The notes: generated by a model not told the origin, from the sequence alone. 64,000 nucleotides of DNA from Methanolobus psychrotolerans (GCF_002243045.1 NZ_MBKP01000001.1:1-64000), one strand, 5' to 3'; positions 38,118 to 48,077 are shown, counted from the stretch's first letter. Made by a program: numbers and translations.

Positions 38118-38927
38118 ATGGTACGAGACCTTTACATGTTCTCCAGGATCGATAAAGAAGCAGAAGTAGTCTGGTTCAAAATCACATACGAGAACACATT
38201 ACATTCAGAAGCCGATATAACATCTTTTTTTGCAGAAAAGGAGCTTGACATAAGGTTTGCATATCTGGACTGCTCGGAAGATCCTTCCAGAGGCAAATAT
38301 GTCATGTTCACTGAAGCTGAGAAAGGAAGAGACATCAAAATAGTCGCAGACGAACTTGAAGACATGGATGTAGTACTTGAACTTGACTGGGGATTTTCAA
38401 AGAACAGAGTAATTCAGTCTGTGGAATTCCCCCTTCACCTGCTAGGACAAAGGGCTGTTATTGTAAGGGCAAAAACCTTTGTGAACATTCTCAATATTAT
38501 AGCTGAGAACGTGCCACAATCCGAGGGATTGCTAACTATAATCGGATTGAAGAGCGGGACAGGTACTGTAAAATACCTGAGGGAGATCGTGGATGTAAAC
38601 GACAGCAATTTCTTTGACCTGCTTAAAGAGCTCCTGATGGCTGCAGGATGGGGAATTCTTGATTACGAAATGGACACTGTGGAATTGAAAGGAACTGTAA
38701 GGATTAGAGAATCGTTCATTGCTGATGAATACGGAGAAAGCGACGTTCCTGTATGTGGATATATAAGTGGTTTTCTTGCAGGATATATTTCCGAATCTTT
38801 AAGCCAAACGGTCCAGGTACGTGAAACAAGATGCAAAAGCATGGGTGACATTTTCTGCGAACACCTGGTTTCACCTGCTCCCAAAGGTGTTAACATAGAG
38901 CATTTACTCAGGGGAGAATCACAGTGA
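38118..38927 (+). CDS. V4R domain sensor protein
   Basis: A 269-residue soluble protein. The C-terminal half (about 115-260) is a V4R domain, with the Cys/Gly pattern VCGYISGFLAGYISESL and VRETRCKSMGDIFCEHL that in relatives binds a small molecule or metal. The N-terminal 110 residues resemble an ACT-like or other small ligand domain (VVWFKITYENTLHSEADI). Its ribosome site AGGAGGT is the strongest in the cluster. V4R proteins usually regulate or serve as ligand chaperones; here it may sense a glycolytic intermediate to control glycogen turnover. The stop overlaps the GH15 start (GTGA). Confidence 0.75.
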   Translation: MVRDLYMFSRIDKEAEVVWFKITYENTLHSEADITSFFAEKELDIRFAYLDCSEDPSRGKYVMFTEAEKGRDIKIVADELEDMDVVLELDWGFSKNRVIQSVEFPLHLLGQRAVIVRAKTFVNILNIIAENVPQSEGLLTIIGLKSGTGTVKYLREIVDVNDSNFFDLLKELLMAAGWGILDYEMDTVELKGTVRIRESFIADEYGESDVPVCGYISGFLAGYISESLSQTVQVRETRCKSMGDIFCEHLVSPAPKGVNIEHLLRGESQ

Positions 38928-40885
38928 TACGGCAGCCCAATGCCATTCTTGGCAATGACAGGTTGCTTGTGACCATCGGGAAAAAAGGCGAGATATTCGG
39001 ATATTATTATCCCGGAAAGGATTTTGCACAACATGTTGAAGAATCACAGGCCTGCCTGCATGACGGAAAAAAACTCATATGGTCAAATGACCCTGAGTGG
39101 GTAGCAGACCAGAAATACATAGAGAATACAAATATAGTCCGCACGGAGCTTATCCATCCCTCCGGGCTTACCATGAATATCCTGGATTTTGCTCATCCAA
39201 CACTGCCAGTGCTTATCCGCAAATATAAGATAAGTTCTCCAACGAAATTTAAAGGGAAGTTTTTCTATTACTCAAATCTCCAGGTTGGGGAGATGAAGAA
39301 AAAGAACTCAGCATTTTGTGATATTGATTCCGGTCTGCTGGCACAGTACTGGAAGAATTACTATATCGGTATAACTTCAAACCCGATGTTTGAGGAATGG
39401 CAGATTGGTAAGGCCATGGATACGATCTGGTGGATGGATGCAAAATACGACATGGAAGACGGTGAACTCCAGAGAAATAAAGAGGACATAGGTAATCTCA
39501 ACTGTGCTGTTGGATGGAAACTGGATATTGACATATTAAATCCTGCTGAAATAACAGTATTCATCGGTGCAGCTTCAAGAAGACCGGCCCTTTACAGAAG
39601 GATGCGTGAGGTACAGAAAGAACCTGTTGAAAGTATATATAATGAAACACAGGAGAAATTGATCAAATGGCTTTCAAGGAAAAAACTTCTTGAAATGCCG
39701 GAGTACCCGGGCTTTGAAACGTTCAGACAGGATCTTTTTAAAGCCTTTAACCGTTCACTGCTCACATTAAGTATACTCAACGACCCTGCCAAAGGCTCAT
39801 TTATCGCAGCTCCGGAATTTGACCATGAATTTGAGATGAGTGGAGGTTACGGATATTGCTGGAACAGGGATTGTGCAGAAATTGTCACTTCACTGATGGA
39901 AGCTGGATATCCGGAATATTGCACTCGTTTCTTCAAGTGGTGTAAGATCACCCAGCTGCAGGACGGTTCATGGTTCCAGCGCTACTGGCTTGATGGGAAC
40001 ACAGCACCCTCATGGGGAAACTTCAGTTTCTCTACTCAGATAGATGAGACCGGATCCACTATTTTTTCTATGGACTGTTTTTACAATACACTGGAACAAC
40101 CCATTAAAGCAGAATTCCTGGATAGCATATGGGCAACTGTATTATGTGCTGCTGAGTATCTCATGAGAAGAACTGCGCAAGGCCTTCATGAACCCTGTAT
40201 CTGCCTCTGGGAGACACATTCAGGAGTATTCACATACACAAACGCCGCCATATATGCAGGACTGATGGGGGCGGCAAACATGGCCAAGGATTACAACGAA
40301 AAGGAACTCGCTGACAGGTGGATAGAAAGGGCTGAGCTTATCAAAAGCACAACTATTGAAAAATTATGGCTTGACGAAGGTTATTTTGCCAGGGGAATAA
40401 CCCACGGTAAAATTGACACTGCCATTGATGCAAGTATAATTGGTACCTTTGTCCCTTTCAATATGCTCTCGCCCCATGATGAAAAAGAGAGAGAGATGAT
40501 CATGTCCATCATCAGAAATATAGAACATCAGCTAAGGGTACCTGTGAATGACCATTTCGGAATTAAGAGATATGTGAATGATAGTTATATAGACGGCAAT
40601 CCCTGGATAGTCACAACCCTCTGGCTCTCAAAAGCATTGCTTGAGATGGCAATTACCAGTGATAACAAAGATAATAACAATGAAGAGATAAAAACTCTGA
40701 CCAATGATGCCCTCAAATATATCAGATGGGCACTGAAAGGTGCTACCGGGGCAGGAATGCTACCGGAACAGGTCAACAAATATACGGGCAGGCCTGCATG
40801 GGCTATACCTCTTAGCTGGAGTTGTGCACTAATGCTTGATAATATCCTCCTGCTGGACAAACTCCAGAAGAACTTGTCAGCTTAA
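38924..40885 (+). CDS. GH15 glucoamylase-type glycoside hydrolase
   Basis: A 653-residue protein releasing glucose from non-reducing ends of alpha-glucan. An N-terminal beta-sandwich (about 1-260) precedes the alpha/alpha-barrel with SGGYGYCWNRDCAEIVTSL, the general-acid region LWETHSGVFTYTNAA (E430) and the general-base MLPEQVN (E615). No signal peptide, so it acts inside the cell. GTG start overlapping the V4R stop. Some archaeal GH15 enzymes act on isomaltose or trehalose instead, so specificity is open. Confidence 0.9.
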   Translation: MIRQPNAILGNDRLLVTIGKKGEIFGYYYPGKDFAQHVEESQACLHDGKKLIWSNDPEWVADQKYIENTNIVRTELIHPSGLTMNILDFAHPTLPVLIRKYKISSPTKFKGKFFYYSNLQVGEMKKKNSAFCDIDSGLLAQYWKNYYIGITSNPMFEEWQIGKAMDTIWWMDAKYDMEDGELQRNKEDIGNLNCAVGWKLDIDILNPAEITVFIGAASRRPALYRRMREVQKEPVESIYNETQEKLIKWLSRKKLLEMPEYPGFETFRQDLFKAFNRSLLTLSILNDPAKGSFIAAPEFDHEFEMSGGYGYCWNRDCAEIVTSLMEAGYPEYCTRFFKWCKITQLQDGSWFQRYWLDGNTAPSWGNFSFSTQIDETGSTIFSMDCFYNTLEQPIKAEFLDSIWATVLCAAEYLMRRTAQGLHEPCICLWETHSGVFTYTNAAIYAGLMGAANMAKDYNEKELADRWIERAELIKSTTIEKLWLDEGYFARGITHGKIDTAIDASIIGTFVPFNMLSPHDEKEREMIMSIIRNIEHQLRVPVNDHFGIKRYVNDSYIDGNPWIVTTLWLSKALLEMAITSDNKDNNNEEIKTLTNDALKYIRWALKGATGAGMLPEQVNKYTGRPAWAIPLSWSCALMLDNILLLDKLQKNLSA

Positions 40886-40919
40886 CGCATCTTAAACTAC
40901 AACATCAACAGGATGATAC

Positions 40920-42872
40920 ATGAACTATGCAGATTACACAGAAGGAACAGGCAATGAATGGCTCATTACTAATGGTCTTGGCGGATATGCTTCCTCCACG
41001 GTCATCGGAACTAACACACGCAAGTATCATGGTCTGCTGATAGCTTCTGTAAACCCTCCTGTTGAAAGAAAGCTCCTGCTTTCATCCCTTGATGAGGAAC
41101 TTATTAGTGGAACACATATTCACAAGCTTGCCGTACACAGATATCCTGATGTAATTTACCCACACGGCAACAGGCATATTGAAACGTTCAGCATAGAACC
41201 GTTTCCTACTTTTGTGTACAATGCTGGTGGAATGAAGATCAAAAAGCAGATAATGATGATACATGGTGAGAACACCACCATCGTAAGGTATAAGATCAGT
41301 AACCCTTCGGGAGAACACGGGATTTTCAGGATACTGCCGCTTGTAAATAACAGATCTATCCATCATATGACAAGTGCAAATGGACTTTCCTTCCAACAGG
41401 AAGTATTTCCGAGGGAAACTATACTTAATTCTGGCACATCTTCTCTAAAAATTTGCTCAGACCTGCCCTACAAAACAGATGAACACTGGTACTACAATTT
41501 TGAATATGAAGTGGAACTCTTAAGAGGATACCCACACAGAGAAGATAACTTCAATCCCGGATACTTCGACCTGGAAATAAATGGCACTGATACTTCCTGT
41601 TTTGTACTGGCATCCACAGAACTTGATAAAAAATGGGATATCCAGACTATTCCTGAACTGTTCACAGATGAGACAAAAAGGCAGGTTGAGCTTGTTAAGG
41701 ATGAGCTTAAAAGAGACCGTTTTTTCCGAAAACTTGCAATTGCAGGTGATTCATTCATAGTTCATCGCAGATCAACCGGATTAAGATCCGTTATTGCAGG
41801 ATATCACTGGTTCGGGGACTGGGGAAGAGACACCATGATCTCATTGCCGGGCCTGACACTTGTGACAGGAAGGTTCAGTGATGCCAGATCGATACTTTCC
41901 ACATTCGCGGCTCATTGTAAGGATGGGCTAATACCCAACCTGTTCCCTGAAAATGCACCCGGATCACCGGTTTATAATACAGTGGATGCATCCCTCTGGT
42001 TTGTTCATGCCATGGGAAGGTACTGGGATTATACAGGAGATCTTGAATTTACCGAAAGTATGTGGCCTGTCATTGAAAGCATACTGCACCATTATCATGA
42101 TGGCACTGCCTATAACATCAAAATGGATGATGACGGCCTGATAAAACATCCAGGACAACTTACATGGATGGATGCAAAGATCGGGGATATGGAAGTTACC
42201 CCAAGACATGGAAAAACATGTGAGATCAATGCTCTCTGGTACAACGCCCTGGTGTATGCAACCGAAATCGGCGGGAAGCTTGGAAGAGATGTTTCCGGTT
42301 ACCAAGAGATCGCAGGTTTAACAAAAGACAGTTTCAGGGAAAAGTTCTGGAATTATGACAAAAACTGCCTTTATGACTGCCTTCCATATCTTGGAGAAAA
42401 ATATGGAACAGATGCTTCAATAAGACCAAACCAGATCTTTGCAGTTTCACTTCCCCATACAATGCTTTCCAGCGAAATGGAAAAGGACATTGTTGACGTG
42501 GTCACGGAAGAATTGCTGACACCTTACGGACTCAGGACACTCTCACCTCATGATAACAGGTACAAAGGCCAGTACAGAGGTAACACGGAGATGAGGGATA
42601 GCGCCTACCATAACGGTACTGTCTGGCCCTGGATGCTTGGCCCTTACATAACGGCTTATGCAAAAACATACACAAATATGCCGGAGCTGAAGGAAAAACT
42701 AAGGACTTTCCTTCATATGATAGAAAAACACATGGATGAATCGTGTATCGGCACGATATCAGAGGTGTTTGATGGTGATATGCCATATAATCCGGGTGGT
42801 TGTGCATCACAGGCATGGAGCGTGGCTGAGGTTATGCGTTGCTATGTGGAAGATATTTTACCACAACGATAA
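40920..42872 (+). CDS. Glycogen debranching enzyme (amylo-alpha-1,6-glucosidase, GH133)
   Basis: A 650-residue protein with the GDE N-terminal domain (EWLITNGLGGYASSTVIG, NTRKYHGLLIA) and the C-terminal alpha/alpha-barrel of GH133: AGYHWFGDWGRDTMISLPGL, TVDASLWFVHAM and FAVSLPHTML. It hydrolyses alpha-1,6 branch points after shortening of outer chains. The pattern FGDWGRDT with its acidic residues is intact. Start ATG with GGATGATAC upstream, 34 nt after GH15. With GH57 and GH15 it completes a full glycogen breakdown set. Confidence 0.93.
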   Translation: MNYADYTEGTGNEWLITNGLGGYASSTVIGTNTRKYHGLLIASVNPPVERKLLLSSLDEELISGTHIHKLAVHRYPDVIYPHGNRHIETFSIEPFPTFVYNAGGMKIKKQIMMIHGENTTIVRYKISNPSGEHGIFRILPLVNNRSIHHMTSANGLSFQQEVFPRETILNSGTSSLKICSDLPYKTDEHWYYNFEYEVELLRGYPHREDNFNPGYFDLEINGTDTSCFVLASTELDKKWDIQTIPELFTDETKRQVELVKDELKRDRFFRKLAIAGDSFIVHRRSTGLRSVIAGYHWFGDWGRDTMISLPGLTLVTGRFSDARSILSTFAAHCKDGLIPNLFPENAPGSPVYNTVDASLWFVHAMGRYWDYTGDLEFTESMWPVIESILHHYHDGTAYNIKMDDDGLIKHPGQLTWMDAKIGDMEVTPRHGKTCEINALWYNALVYATEIGGKLGRDVSGYQEIAGLTKDSFREKFWNYDKNCLYDCLPYLGEKYGTDASIRPNQIFAVSLPHTMLSSEMEKDIVDVVTEELLTPYGLRTLSPHDNRYKGQYRGNTEMRDSAYHNGTVWPWMLGPYITAYAKTYTNMPELKEKLRTFLHMIEKHMDESCIGTISEVFDGDMPYNPGGCASQAWSVAEVMRCYVEDILPQR

Positions 42873-42957
42873 AAAATTCATTCGCAATCTTTATGACAGG
42901 TTAAATTCATTTTTATAATACAATTTGTGGGTTTTAATTGTAGAAGTGTGCGGGGAA

Positions 42958-44124
42958 ATGGAATCACTGAGAATTGCAATGTTCTCATGGGAGAGCCTTC
43001 ATTCTGCAAAAGTCGGAGGGCTGGCTCCTCATGTGACCGAATTATCAGAGCAACTGGTAAAGTTAGGACACGAGGTCCACATATTCACCCGGAGTGGGTG
43101 GTACAGGGACTACGATGAAATAAATGGTGTGCATTATCAGAGATGCAGGTTTGAAGAATCCGGGGATATAATCGCCCAGATGAATAAAATGTGCGATGCG
43201 ATGTACTCGAGATTCATCCAGGTATCAAAAGACTACGGAAATTTTGATGTTATACACGGACATGACTGGCATCCTGTAAATGTACTAAACCGGATCAAAC
43301 AAGAACTTGGTAAAAGCTATATAATGACATACCACAGTACTGAATGGGGACGCAATGGAAATATTGATCTTAAATCTCCGACCTCCAATGAAGTATCCCA
43401 CCGGGAATGGCTTGGGGGATATGAAAGTTCTAAAGTAATTATAACTACTGATAACTTCAAAAATGAAGTACAGGATATCTACAGTATCCCGGATTACAAG
43501 ATAACTGTGATCCCTAATGGGATATTCCCCGGTAAAATGAAGAAAGATGTTGATTCCGGATCTGTCAAAAAGGATTATGGCATCCATCCTTTTGCACCTG
43601 TAGTGCTGTTTACCGGCAGAATGAACTACCAGAAAGGACCGGACATGCTGGTGAAAGCGATCCCAAAAGCACTTGATGAAAACTGGGGCGCACATTTTGT
43701 ATTCATAGGTGAAGGAGAGATGAGGCATTATTGCCAGAATCTTGCAAATGATCTGAATATAAGCCAATCATGCCATTTTTTAGGTTACTCACCTGATGAA
43801 GTGCTCAAGGACTGGACAAACGCATGTGATGTGACATGTGTGCCAAGCAGGAATGAACCTTTTGGGATAGTTGTACTGGAATCATGGGATGCGAACAAGG
43901 CAGTCGTTGCAACAGATGCTGTGAACATAGTGGACAATTTTCAGAACGGCCTGATCAGTTACAGGACGCCGGAATCCCTAGCATGGGGAATAAATTATGC
44001 CCTTGGTGGTTTGGATTCTATTACACCCATCATGGGAAAAAATGGCAAACAGCTAGTGAGAACAAAGTTCAACTGGGACAACATTGCCAGAAAAACAGTT
44101 CATGTTTATAACAAAATTACATGA
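42958..44124 (+). CDS. GT4 glycosyltransferase, paralogue 2
   Basis: A 388-residue GT-B protein clearly related to the gene at 31860 (both open LRIAMFSWESLHS and share GGLAPHVTELSE, YHSTEWGRNGN, NYQKGPD/SYQKGPD and PSRNEPFGI). The in-frame frame extends upstream, but ATG 42958 gives the same start as the paralogue and is preceded by GCGGGGA. The two copies bracket the catabolic genes, suggesting that the cluster grew by duplication or that the two make different linkages. 85 nt and a TATA-like TTTTTATAATAC (42910) separate it from the debranching gene, so it may also have its own promoter. Confidence 0.87.
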   Translation: MESLRIAMFSWESLHSAKVGGLAPHVTELSEQLVKLGHEVHIFTRSGWYRDYDEINGVHYQRCRFEESGDIIAQMNKMCDAMYSRFIQVSKDYGNFDVIHGHDWHPVNVLNRIKQELGKSYIMTYHSTEWGRNGNIDLKSPTSNEVSHREWLGGYESSKVIITTDNFKNEVQDIYSIPDYKITVIPNGIFPGKMKKDVDSGSVKKDYGIHPFAPVVLFTGRMNYQKGPDMLVKAIPKALDENWGAHFVFIGEGEMRHYCQNLANDLNISQSCHFLGYSPDEVLKDWTNACDVTCVPSRNEPFGIVVLESWDANKAVVATDAVNIVDNFQNGLISYRTPESLAWGINYALGGLDSITPIMGKNGKQLVRTKFNWDNIARKTVHVYNKIT

Positions 44125-44134
44125 AGTGATATAA

Positions 44135-44368
44135 ATGGAAGAAATGTGTTTTAACATAGGCGAAGCAGCGGGTTATATTTACAGGCTGCTTGAAAATGGT
44201 GAATCGAACATGGCAAACCTGAAGAATCACCTCAAAAATAATGGTTTTGATTCACAGGTATCATTTATGGCAATCGGATGGCTTGCAAGAGAAGATAAGA
44301 TCTGCATGGCAAAGAATGGTAATTCCTGGTCATTGAAACTGAAGAGAGACAGTAATGTGTTAAAGTAA
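44135..44368 (+). CDS. Small winged helix-turn-helix protein (DUF2582 type)
   Basis: 77 residues matching the DUF2582/wHTH_10 pattern: an IGEAAGYIYRLLENG start, a LKNHL recognition-like stretch and the hallmark AIGWLAREDKI. Such proteins are small winged helices of unknown target. Ten nt after the GT4 gene and the last of the cluster, so it could be the local transcription regulator. Confidence 0.78.
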   Translation: MEEMCFNIGEAAGYIYRLLENGESNMANLKNHLKNNGFDSQVSFMAIGWLAREDKICMAKNGNSWSLKLKRDSNVLK

Positions 44369-44470
44369 GGTTAATGTTATTCTATTCCAGGATTGTCTGC
44401 CAGTCGACTTTACTTACCTTTGGGTAGAAGTACAACCTCTTTGTGAGATATATTTGATTAATATCTTTAG

Positions 44471-44495
44471 ATATCAATATAAATTACATTGATAT
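44471..44495 (+). promoter_or_regulatory. TATA box enclosed by a perfect inverted repeat, S-layer gene promoter
   Basis: ATATCAAT (44471-44478) and ATTGATAT (44488-44495) are perfect inverted arms around TATAAAT (44478-44484). A protein bound to the arms would cover the TATA box. The predicted transcript start is near 44506, leaving a leader of about 47 nt with GGGGGA before the GTG start. Confidence 0.55.
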
Positions 44496-44552
44496 AGAGG
44501 TACCTTGATAATTTAATGTACCATAATAATAAACTAAATGTGGGGGAATAAT

Positions 44553-47159
44553 GTGAGAAATAAGAATATATCGAATTTATCAGTATTATTAATAGCAATG
44601 CTGATAATGCTATCAAGCACTGCTATGGCTGCAAACAACAGCACTGGCAATAGAATATGGGATGCGGATGAGAACCTGTCCCTTGATTATACATGGACTG
44701 CCCTAAGCTACTCCGGGTTCTATTTTGATCTTGATTCTGGAGAAGGGTCTGAAACACTTACAATCAAACTGGACAGTAATAGTGACAGGAGTATAGGAGC
44801 CGGAGATCTCAAATATTCAACAGCCCCTATAGCTACGAGCTTTGAACAGGGGGACTGGGGGTCCTATCAGGTAATCGGATTTATGGCTGAGCGCTATTTT
44901 GCAGGATATACTGACACTACTGAATTTGCAGATGATGATGTGAGCCTGATATCTGACGGCATACTTACAAAAGTCCTGCTTGACGATGACGAGAAGCTTT
45001 CCCTGTATTCCGGCTCTTCACTTGTACTTGAAGAAGGATATGAGCTGAATATAGTAGAAGTGGACTTGAACGGTAACAGTGTGATGGTAACCCTGGAAAA
45101 GGATGGAACTAGTGTGGATACAGACATATTATCCTCGGGTGACAACTATGTATACGCAACGGAGATTGGAACTGATGATGAGGTACCTATAATAGCTGTC
45201 CGTTTCAGCAGTATATTCCAGGGAAGAGAAACCACTGCCGTATTTGTTGAGGGTGTGTTCCAGATCTCTGAGGACTACGTAGAAGTAGAATCGGGCGATT
45301 CCTTCGGCAGGATGGAAATTACATCCCTGAGCTCTGATGAGATAACAATGGAGAATTCGGGTTCTGTCAGCCTTGGCAGAGGTAATACCATAACGATCAT
45401 GGGCAAGCTGAAATTCATGGTTGCTGATGACAGCACTCTTAGGTTTGGTCCTGTGGTGGACATGTCAAAACCAGGCATCTATGAACTAAGAGGTACTGTT
45501 GCAGAGAATGAGAAACTCAAATGGACGCCAATGAACTTCGAAGGTTTCTACTACAACATTGATGAAGGCATTGGAACCGAATCCCTTGATATCACAGACA
45601 TCACTGGCAGAACCATCAACCGGGGAGACCTTCTTTATACCAGCAAACCCCTGGATGTCAATTTCGAGCATGATGAATGGGGTAAATTCCAGGTAATCGG
45701 CTTTATGGCAGAGAAATATTTTGCCGGCTATCCGGATAATGAATTCACAGACGATGTGAGCCTTCTGTCTGACGGCCAGCTCTCAAAAGTGCTTATTGAT
45801 GATGACAACAAGAAGTCCCTTTATACAGGTTCTTCACTTATGCTGGAAGAAGGATACCAACTCTACGTTGTTGAAGTTGACCTTAACGGCAACAATGTGA
45901 TGGTTAACCTTGTAAAGGATGGAGATAACATTGACACAGGAATCATTTCTGCTAATGATGACTATGTTTATGAGATGGACATCGGCTCAACAGATAATGT
46001 GCCTGTCATAGTGGTGCACTTTGCTGAGATATTCAGGGGAACCGAAACTAATGCCGTGTTCGTTGAAGGTATTTTCCAGATATCAGAAGACGTGATCGAG
46101 ATCGAGGCAGGTGAGAGGTTTGGAAGGATGGAAATAGCAAGCTTCTCTGAAAATGAGATAACCTTTGAGAACAGGGACTCTGTTTCACTGACAAGAGGAA
46201 ATACTATCAGTCTCATGGGAGATATTTCATTCAAGGTTGCAGACTCCACTGATGTACGCTACTATCCTTTCGTGGAAGTGTCCACACTACCTTCACAATC
46301 ACTTTCCATTGATATGCCTGCTGTTATAAGACAAAATGAGGTACTGGAAATTGAGGTCACCTCCAGAGGTGCAGCCGTAGACAATGCTGTTGTGATGTTT
46401 GGTAACATTGATATCGGCAGGACAGCAACTGACGGTACCGTATCCTATACCCCGCAAAGTGCAGGCACTTTTACGGTGACGGCTGAAAAGGATGGTTTTG
46501 TTTCAGCAAGTGAAAAAGTGGAAGTTATCTCACCTGAAGATGCGACAAGGAAACTTGTTATCGAAGTATCCCCTGAAACCGTTGTTGAAGGAGATGACAT
46601 TACCATTTCGGTGATGAAAGCTATCGGCGGGGATCCTGTGGAAGGTATCCAGGTCTACTATGACAGCAATCTCATAGGCAGTACAGACTCTGATGGTATG
46701 CTTACATACAATGTGAAGGAAACAGGCGTTCACAAACTGACGTCTTCATCAGATGAATACCTCGAAGCTGAACTCAACCTTGAAGTTCTTGCGCTGGAGG
46801 CAATGTTCTCATACTCCAACCTTCAGGTCACACCTCTTCTTGTAAAGACAGGAGAAGATGTTACAGTTACTGTTGATGTGATGAACACAGGCACTTCCGC
46901 AGGCCAGACCGATGTTCAGCTGCTTATCAATGGTTCTGTTGCTGACTCAAAGAGTGTGTTACTCGATGCAGGAGAGGAAACAACTGTCACCTTCACTGTC
47001 TCTGAAGATGAGGCAGGCAGCTATGAAGTACAGATAAGTAGTTTTACAGTAATCTTTGAGGTGGAAAAGAAGTTCCTGCCTGCACCTGGCATAATCGTTT
47101 CAATGACAGCAGTGCTTGCTGTTGCTTTGCTCATTCGCATGAATAAAAGAAAGGACTGA
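44553..47159 (+). CDS. S-layer protein with two S-layer duplication domains
   Basis: About 868 residues. Signal peptide (ISNLSVLLIAMLIMLSSTAMA), then two homologous S-layer domains of the Methanosarcinales type (about 25-305 and 306-575). Both contain QVIGFMAE(R/K)YFAGY, a GSSL(V/M)LEEGY turn and AVFVEG(V/I)FQISED. Ig-like carboxypeptidase-regulatory folds and a CARDB-like module (about 745-835) follow, and a C-terminal helix with basic tail (PAPGIIVSMTAVLAVALLIR) anchors it. GTG 44553 is chosen because GGGGGA lies at the right distance; ATG 44538 overlaps that site. Long relative to a lone lattice protein; a role in the MotA/DUF2149 machine downstream is possible. Confidence 0.9.
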   Translation: MRNKNISNLSVLLIAMLIMLSSTAMAANNSTGNRIWDADENLSLDYTWTALSYSGFYFDLDSGEGSETLTIKLDSNSDRSIGAGDLKYSTAPIATSFEQGDWGSYQVIGFMAERYFAGYTDTTEFADDDVSLISDGILTKVLLDDDEKLSLYSGSSLVLEEGYELNIVEVDLNGNSVMVTLEKDGTSVDTDILSSGDNYVYATEIGTDDEVPIIAVRFSSIFQGRETTAVFVEGVFQISEDYVEVESGDSFGRMEITSLSSDEITMENSGSVSLGRGNTITIMGKLKFMVADDSTLRFGPVVDMSKPGIYELRGTVAENEKLKWTPMNFEGFYYNIDEGIGTESLDITDITGRTINRGDLLYTSKPLDVNFEHDEWGKFQVIGFMAEKYFAGYPDNEFTDDVSLLSDGQLSKVLIDDDNKKSLYTGSSLMLEEGYQLYVVEVDLNGNNVMVNLVKDGDNIDTGIISANDDYVYEMDIGSTDNVPVIVVHFAEIFRGTETNAVFVEGIFQISEDVIEIEAGERFGRMEIASFSENEITFENRDSVSLTRGNTISLMGDISFKVADSTDVRYYPFVEVSTLPSQSLSIDMPAVIRQNEVLEIEVTSRGAAVDNAVVMFGNIDIGRTATDGTVSYTPQSAGTFTVTAEKDGFVSASEKVEVISPEDATRKLVIEVSPETVVEGDDITISVMKAIGGDPVEGIQVYYDSNLIGSTDSDGMLTYNVKETGVHKLTSSSDEYLEAELNLEVLALEAMFSYSNLQVTPLLVKTGEDVTVTVDVMNTGTSAGQTDVQLLINGSVADSKSVLLDAGEETTVTFTVSEDEAGSYEVQISSFTVIFEVEKKFLPAPGIIVSMTAVLAVALLIRMNKRKD

Positions 47160-47183
47160 ACAAAAAGCAATTGAATAATGCCG

Positions 47184-47216
47184 GTACCTGCTTTTCTTGC
47201 AGGTACTCTCTTTTTT
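47184..47216 (+). terminator. Strong terminator after the S-layer gene
   Basis: GTACCTGC (47184-47191), loop TTTTCTT, GCAGGTAC (47199-47206) form a perfect 8-bp stem followed by TCTCTTTTTT. Confidence 0.85.
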
Positions 47217-47230
47217 AAAAATAAATTGAT

Positions 47231-47352
47231 TCATTTTACTTCTTCTATATGTACTATCGTACCGTCCTCAAGATATGCTATCCTGTGGCAAACATGACGC
47301 AGGACTTCAATATTATGGGACAAGATATGAACAAGAGACCTACCATAGACAT
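47231..47352 (-). pseudogene. C-terminal remnant of an ABC transporter ATPase
   Basis: On the minus strand the frame reads ...ILSHNIEVLRHVCHRIAYLEDGTIV to a stop at 47231-47233 (about 38 residues). This is the H-loop (SHN/D) and the following C-terminal strand of an ABC transporter ATP-binding subunit. Walker A, signature and Walker B are missing, and no ATG begins the fragment. It marks deletion of a transporter that once lay here, probably linked to the MotA-type system next door or to an IS event. Confidence 0.75.
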
Positions 47353-47453
47353 ATTATAAAATTTTTAAAAATATATAGAGAAACTTAAGTAATTGCGTAT
47401 TAATATACTGTCCACCAAAAGTAATGCATCCGGCATACAAGAGGTTAATAAAA

Positions 47454-48077
47454 ATGGACGCAACTTCTTACATATTCTATATTCTCTACACATTCTCATC
47501 TGCACTACTGTGCCCGGTAGTTATCACGCTGATACTTCTGGCGGTTTATTCCCTGGTATTAATCGGGGAATTTGCTTCGGAATCTGCAAGGAGACACCGC
47601 GATATAGAAAAACTTGATTTTTACTGTAATAGTACCCGCAAGCATATTGTGAACCGGGATCTTGAAAAAGCTGCAAGTTCACTGAGGCTTGTCGGGCAGA
47701 ATTTCCTTGTAAGATCTTTTGCCATGGCTGCAGCAGACCACCTGGAAAAGAATATGATACCAGCTATCGAATGGATCTCACAGGACTATGAGATTAAGAT
47801 GGCAAAGAGACTTGAACAGACCAGGATTGTTGCAACTATCGCACCAATGCTGGGCCTGATGGGGACCCTGATACCTCTTGGCCCTGCACTTATAGGTCTC
47901 TCACAGGGAGATATCGTTCAACTTGCAAATAACCTGATGATAGCCTTTGCTACTACAGTCATAGGACTTTTCGCAGGATGTATCGGTTATGTACTCACAC
48001 AGATCAGAAAAAGATGGTACTGGCAGGATATGGCTGACATAGATTACATTCTCGACACTCTGGAGGTTGGAGAGTGA
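47454..48077 (+). CDS. MotA/TolQ/ExbB-like proton channel protein
   Basis: A 207-residue membrane protein. Three helices are visible, and the helix pair LEQTRIVATIAPMLGLMGTLIPLGPALIGLSQG plus NLMIAFATTVIGLFAGCIGY is the MotA/TolQ/ExbB signature. Such proteins use ion flow to drive a partner across the envelope. ATG 47454 has GAGGT 8 nt upstream and is preferred over an upstream in-frame ATG (47424). Its stop overlaps the DUF2149 start (GTGA). The pair occurs in methanogens near metal-cofactor genes, but here it follows an S-layer gene. Confidence 0.85.
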   Translation: MDATSYIFYILYTFSSALLCPVVITLILLAVYSLVLIGEFASESARRHRDIEKLDFYCNSTRKHIVNRDLEKAASSLRLVGQNFLVRSFAMAAADHLEKNMIPAIEWISQDYEIKMAKRLEQTRIVATIAPMLGLMGTLIPLGPALIGLSQGDIVQLANNLMIAFATTVIGLFAGCIGYVLTQIRKRWYWQDMADIDYILDTLEVGE

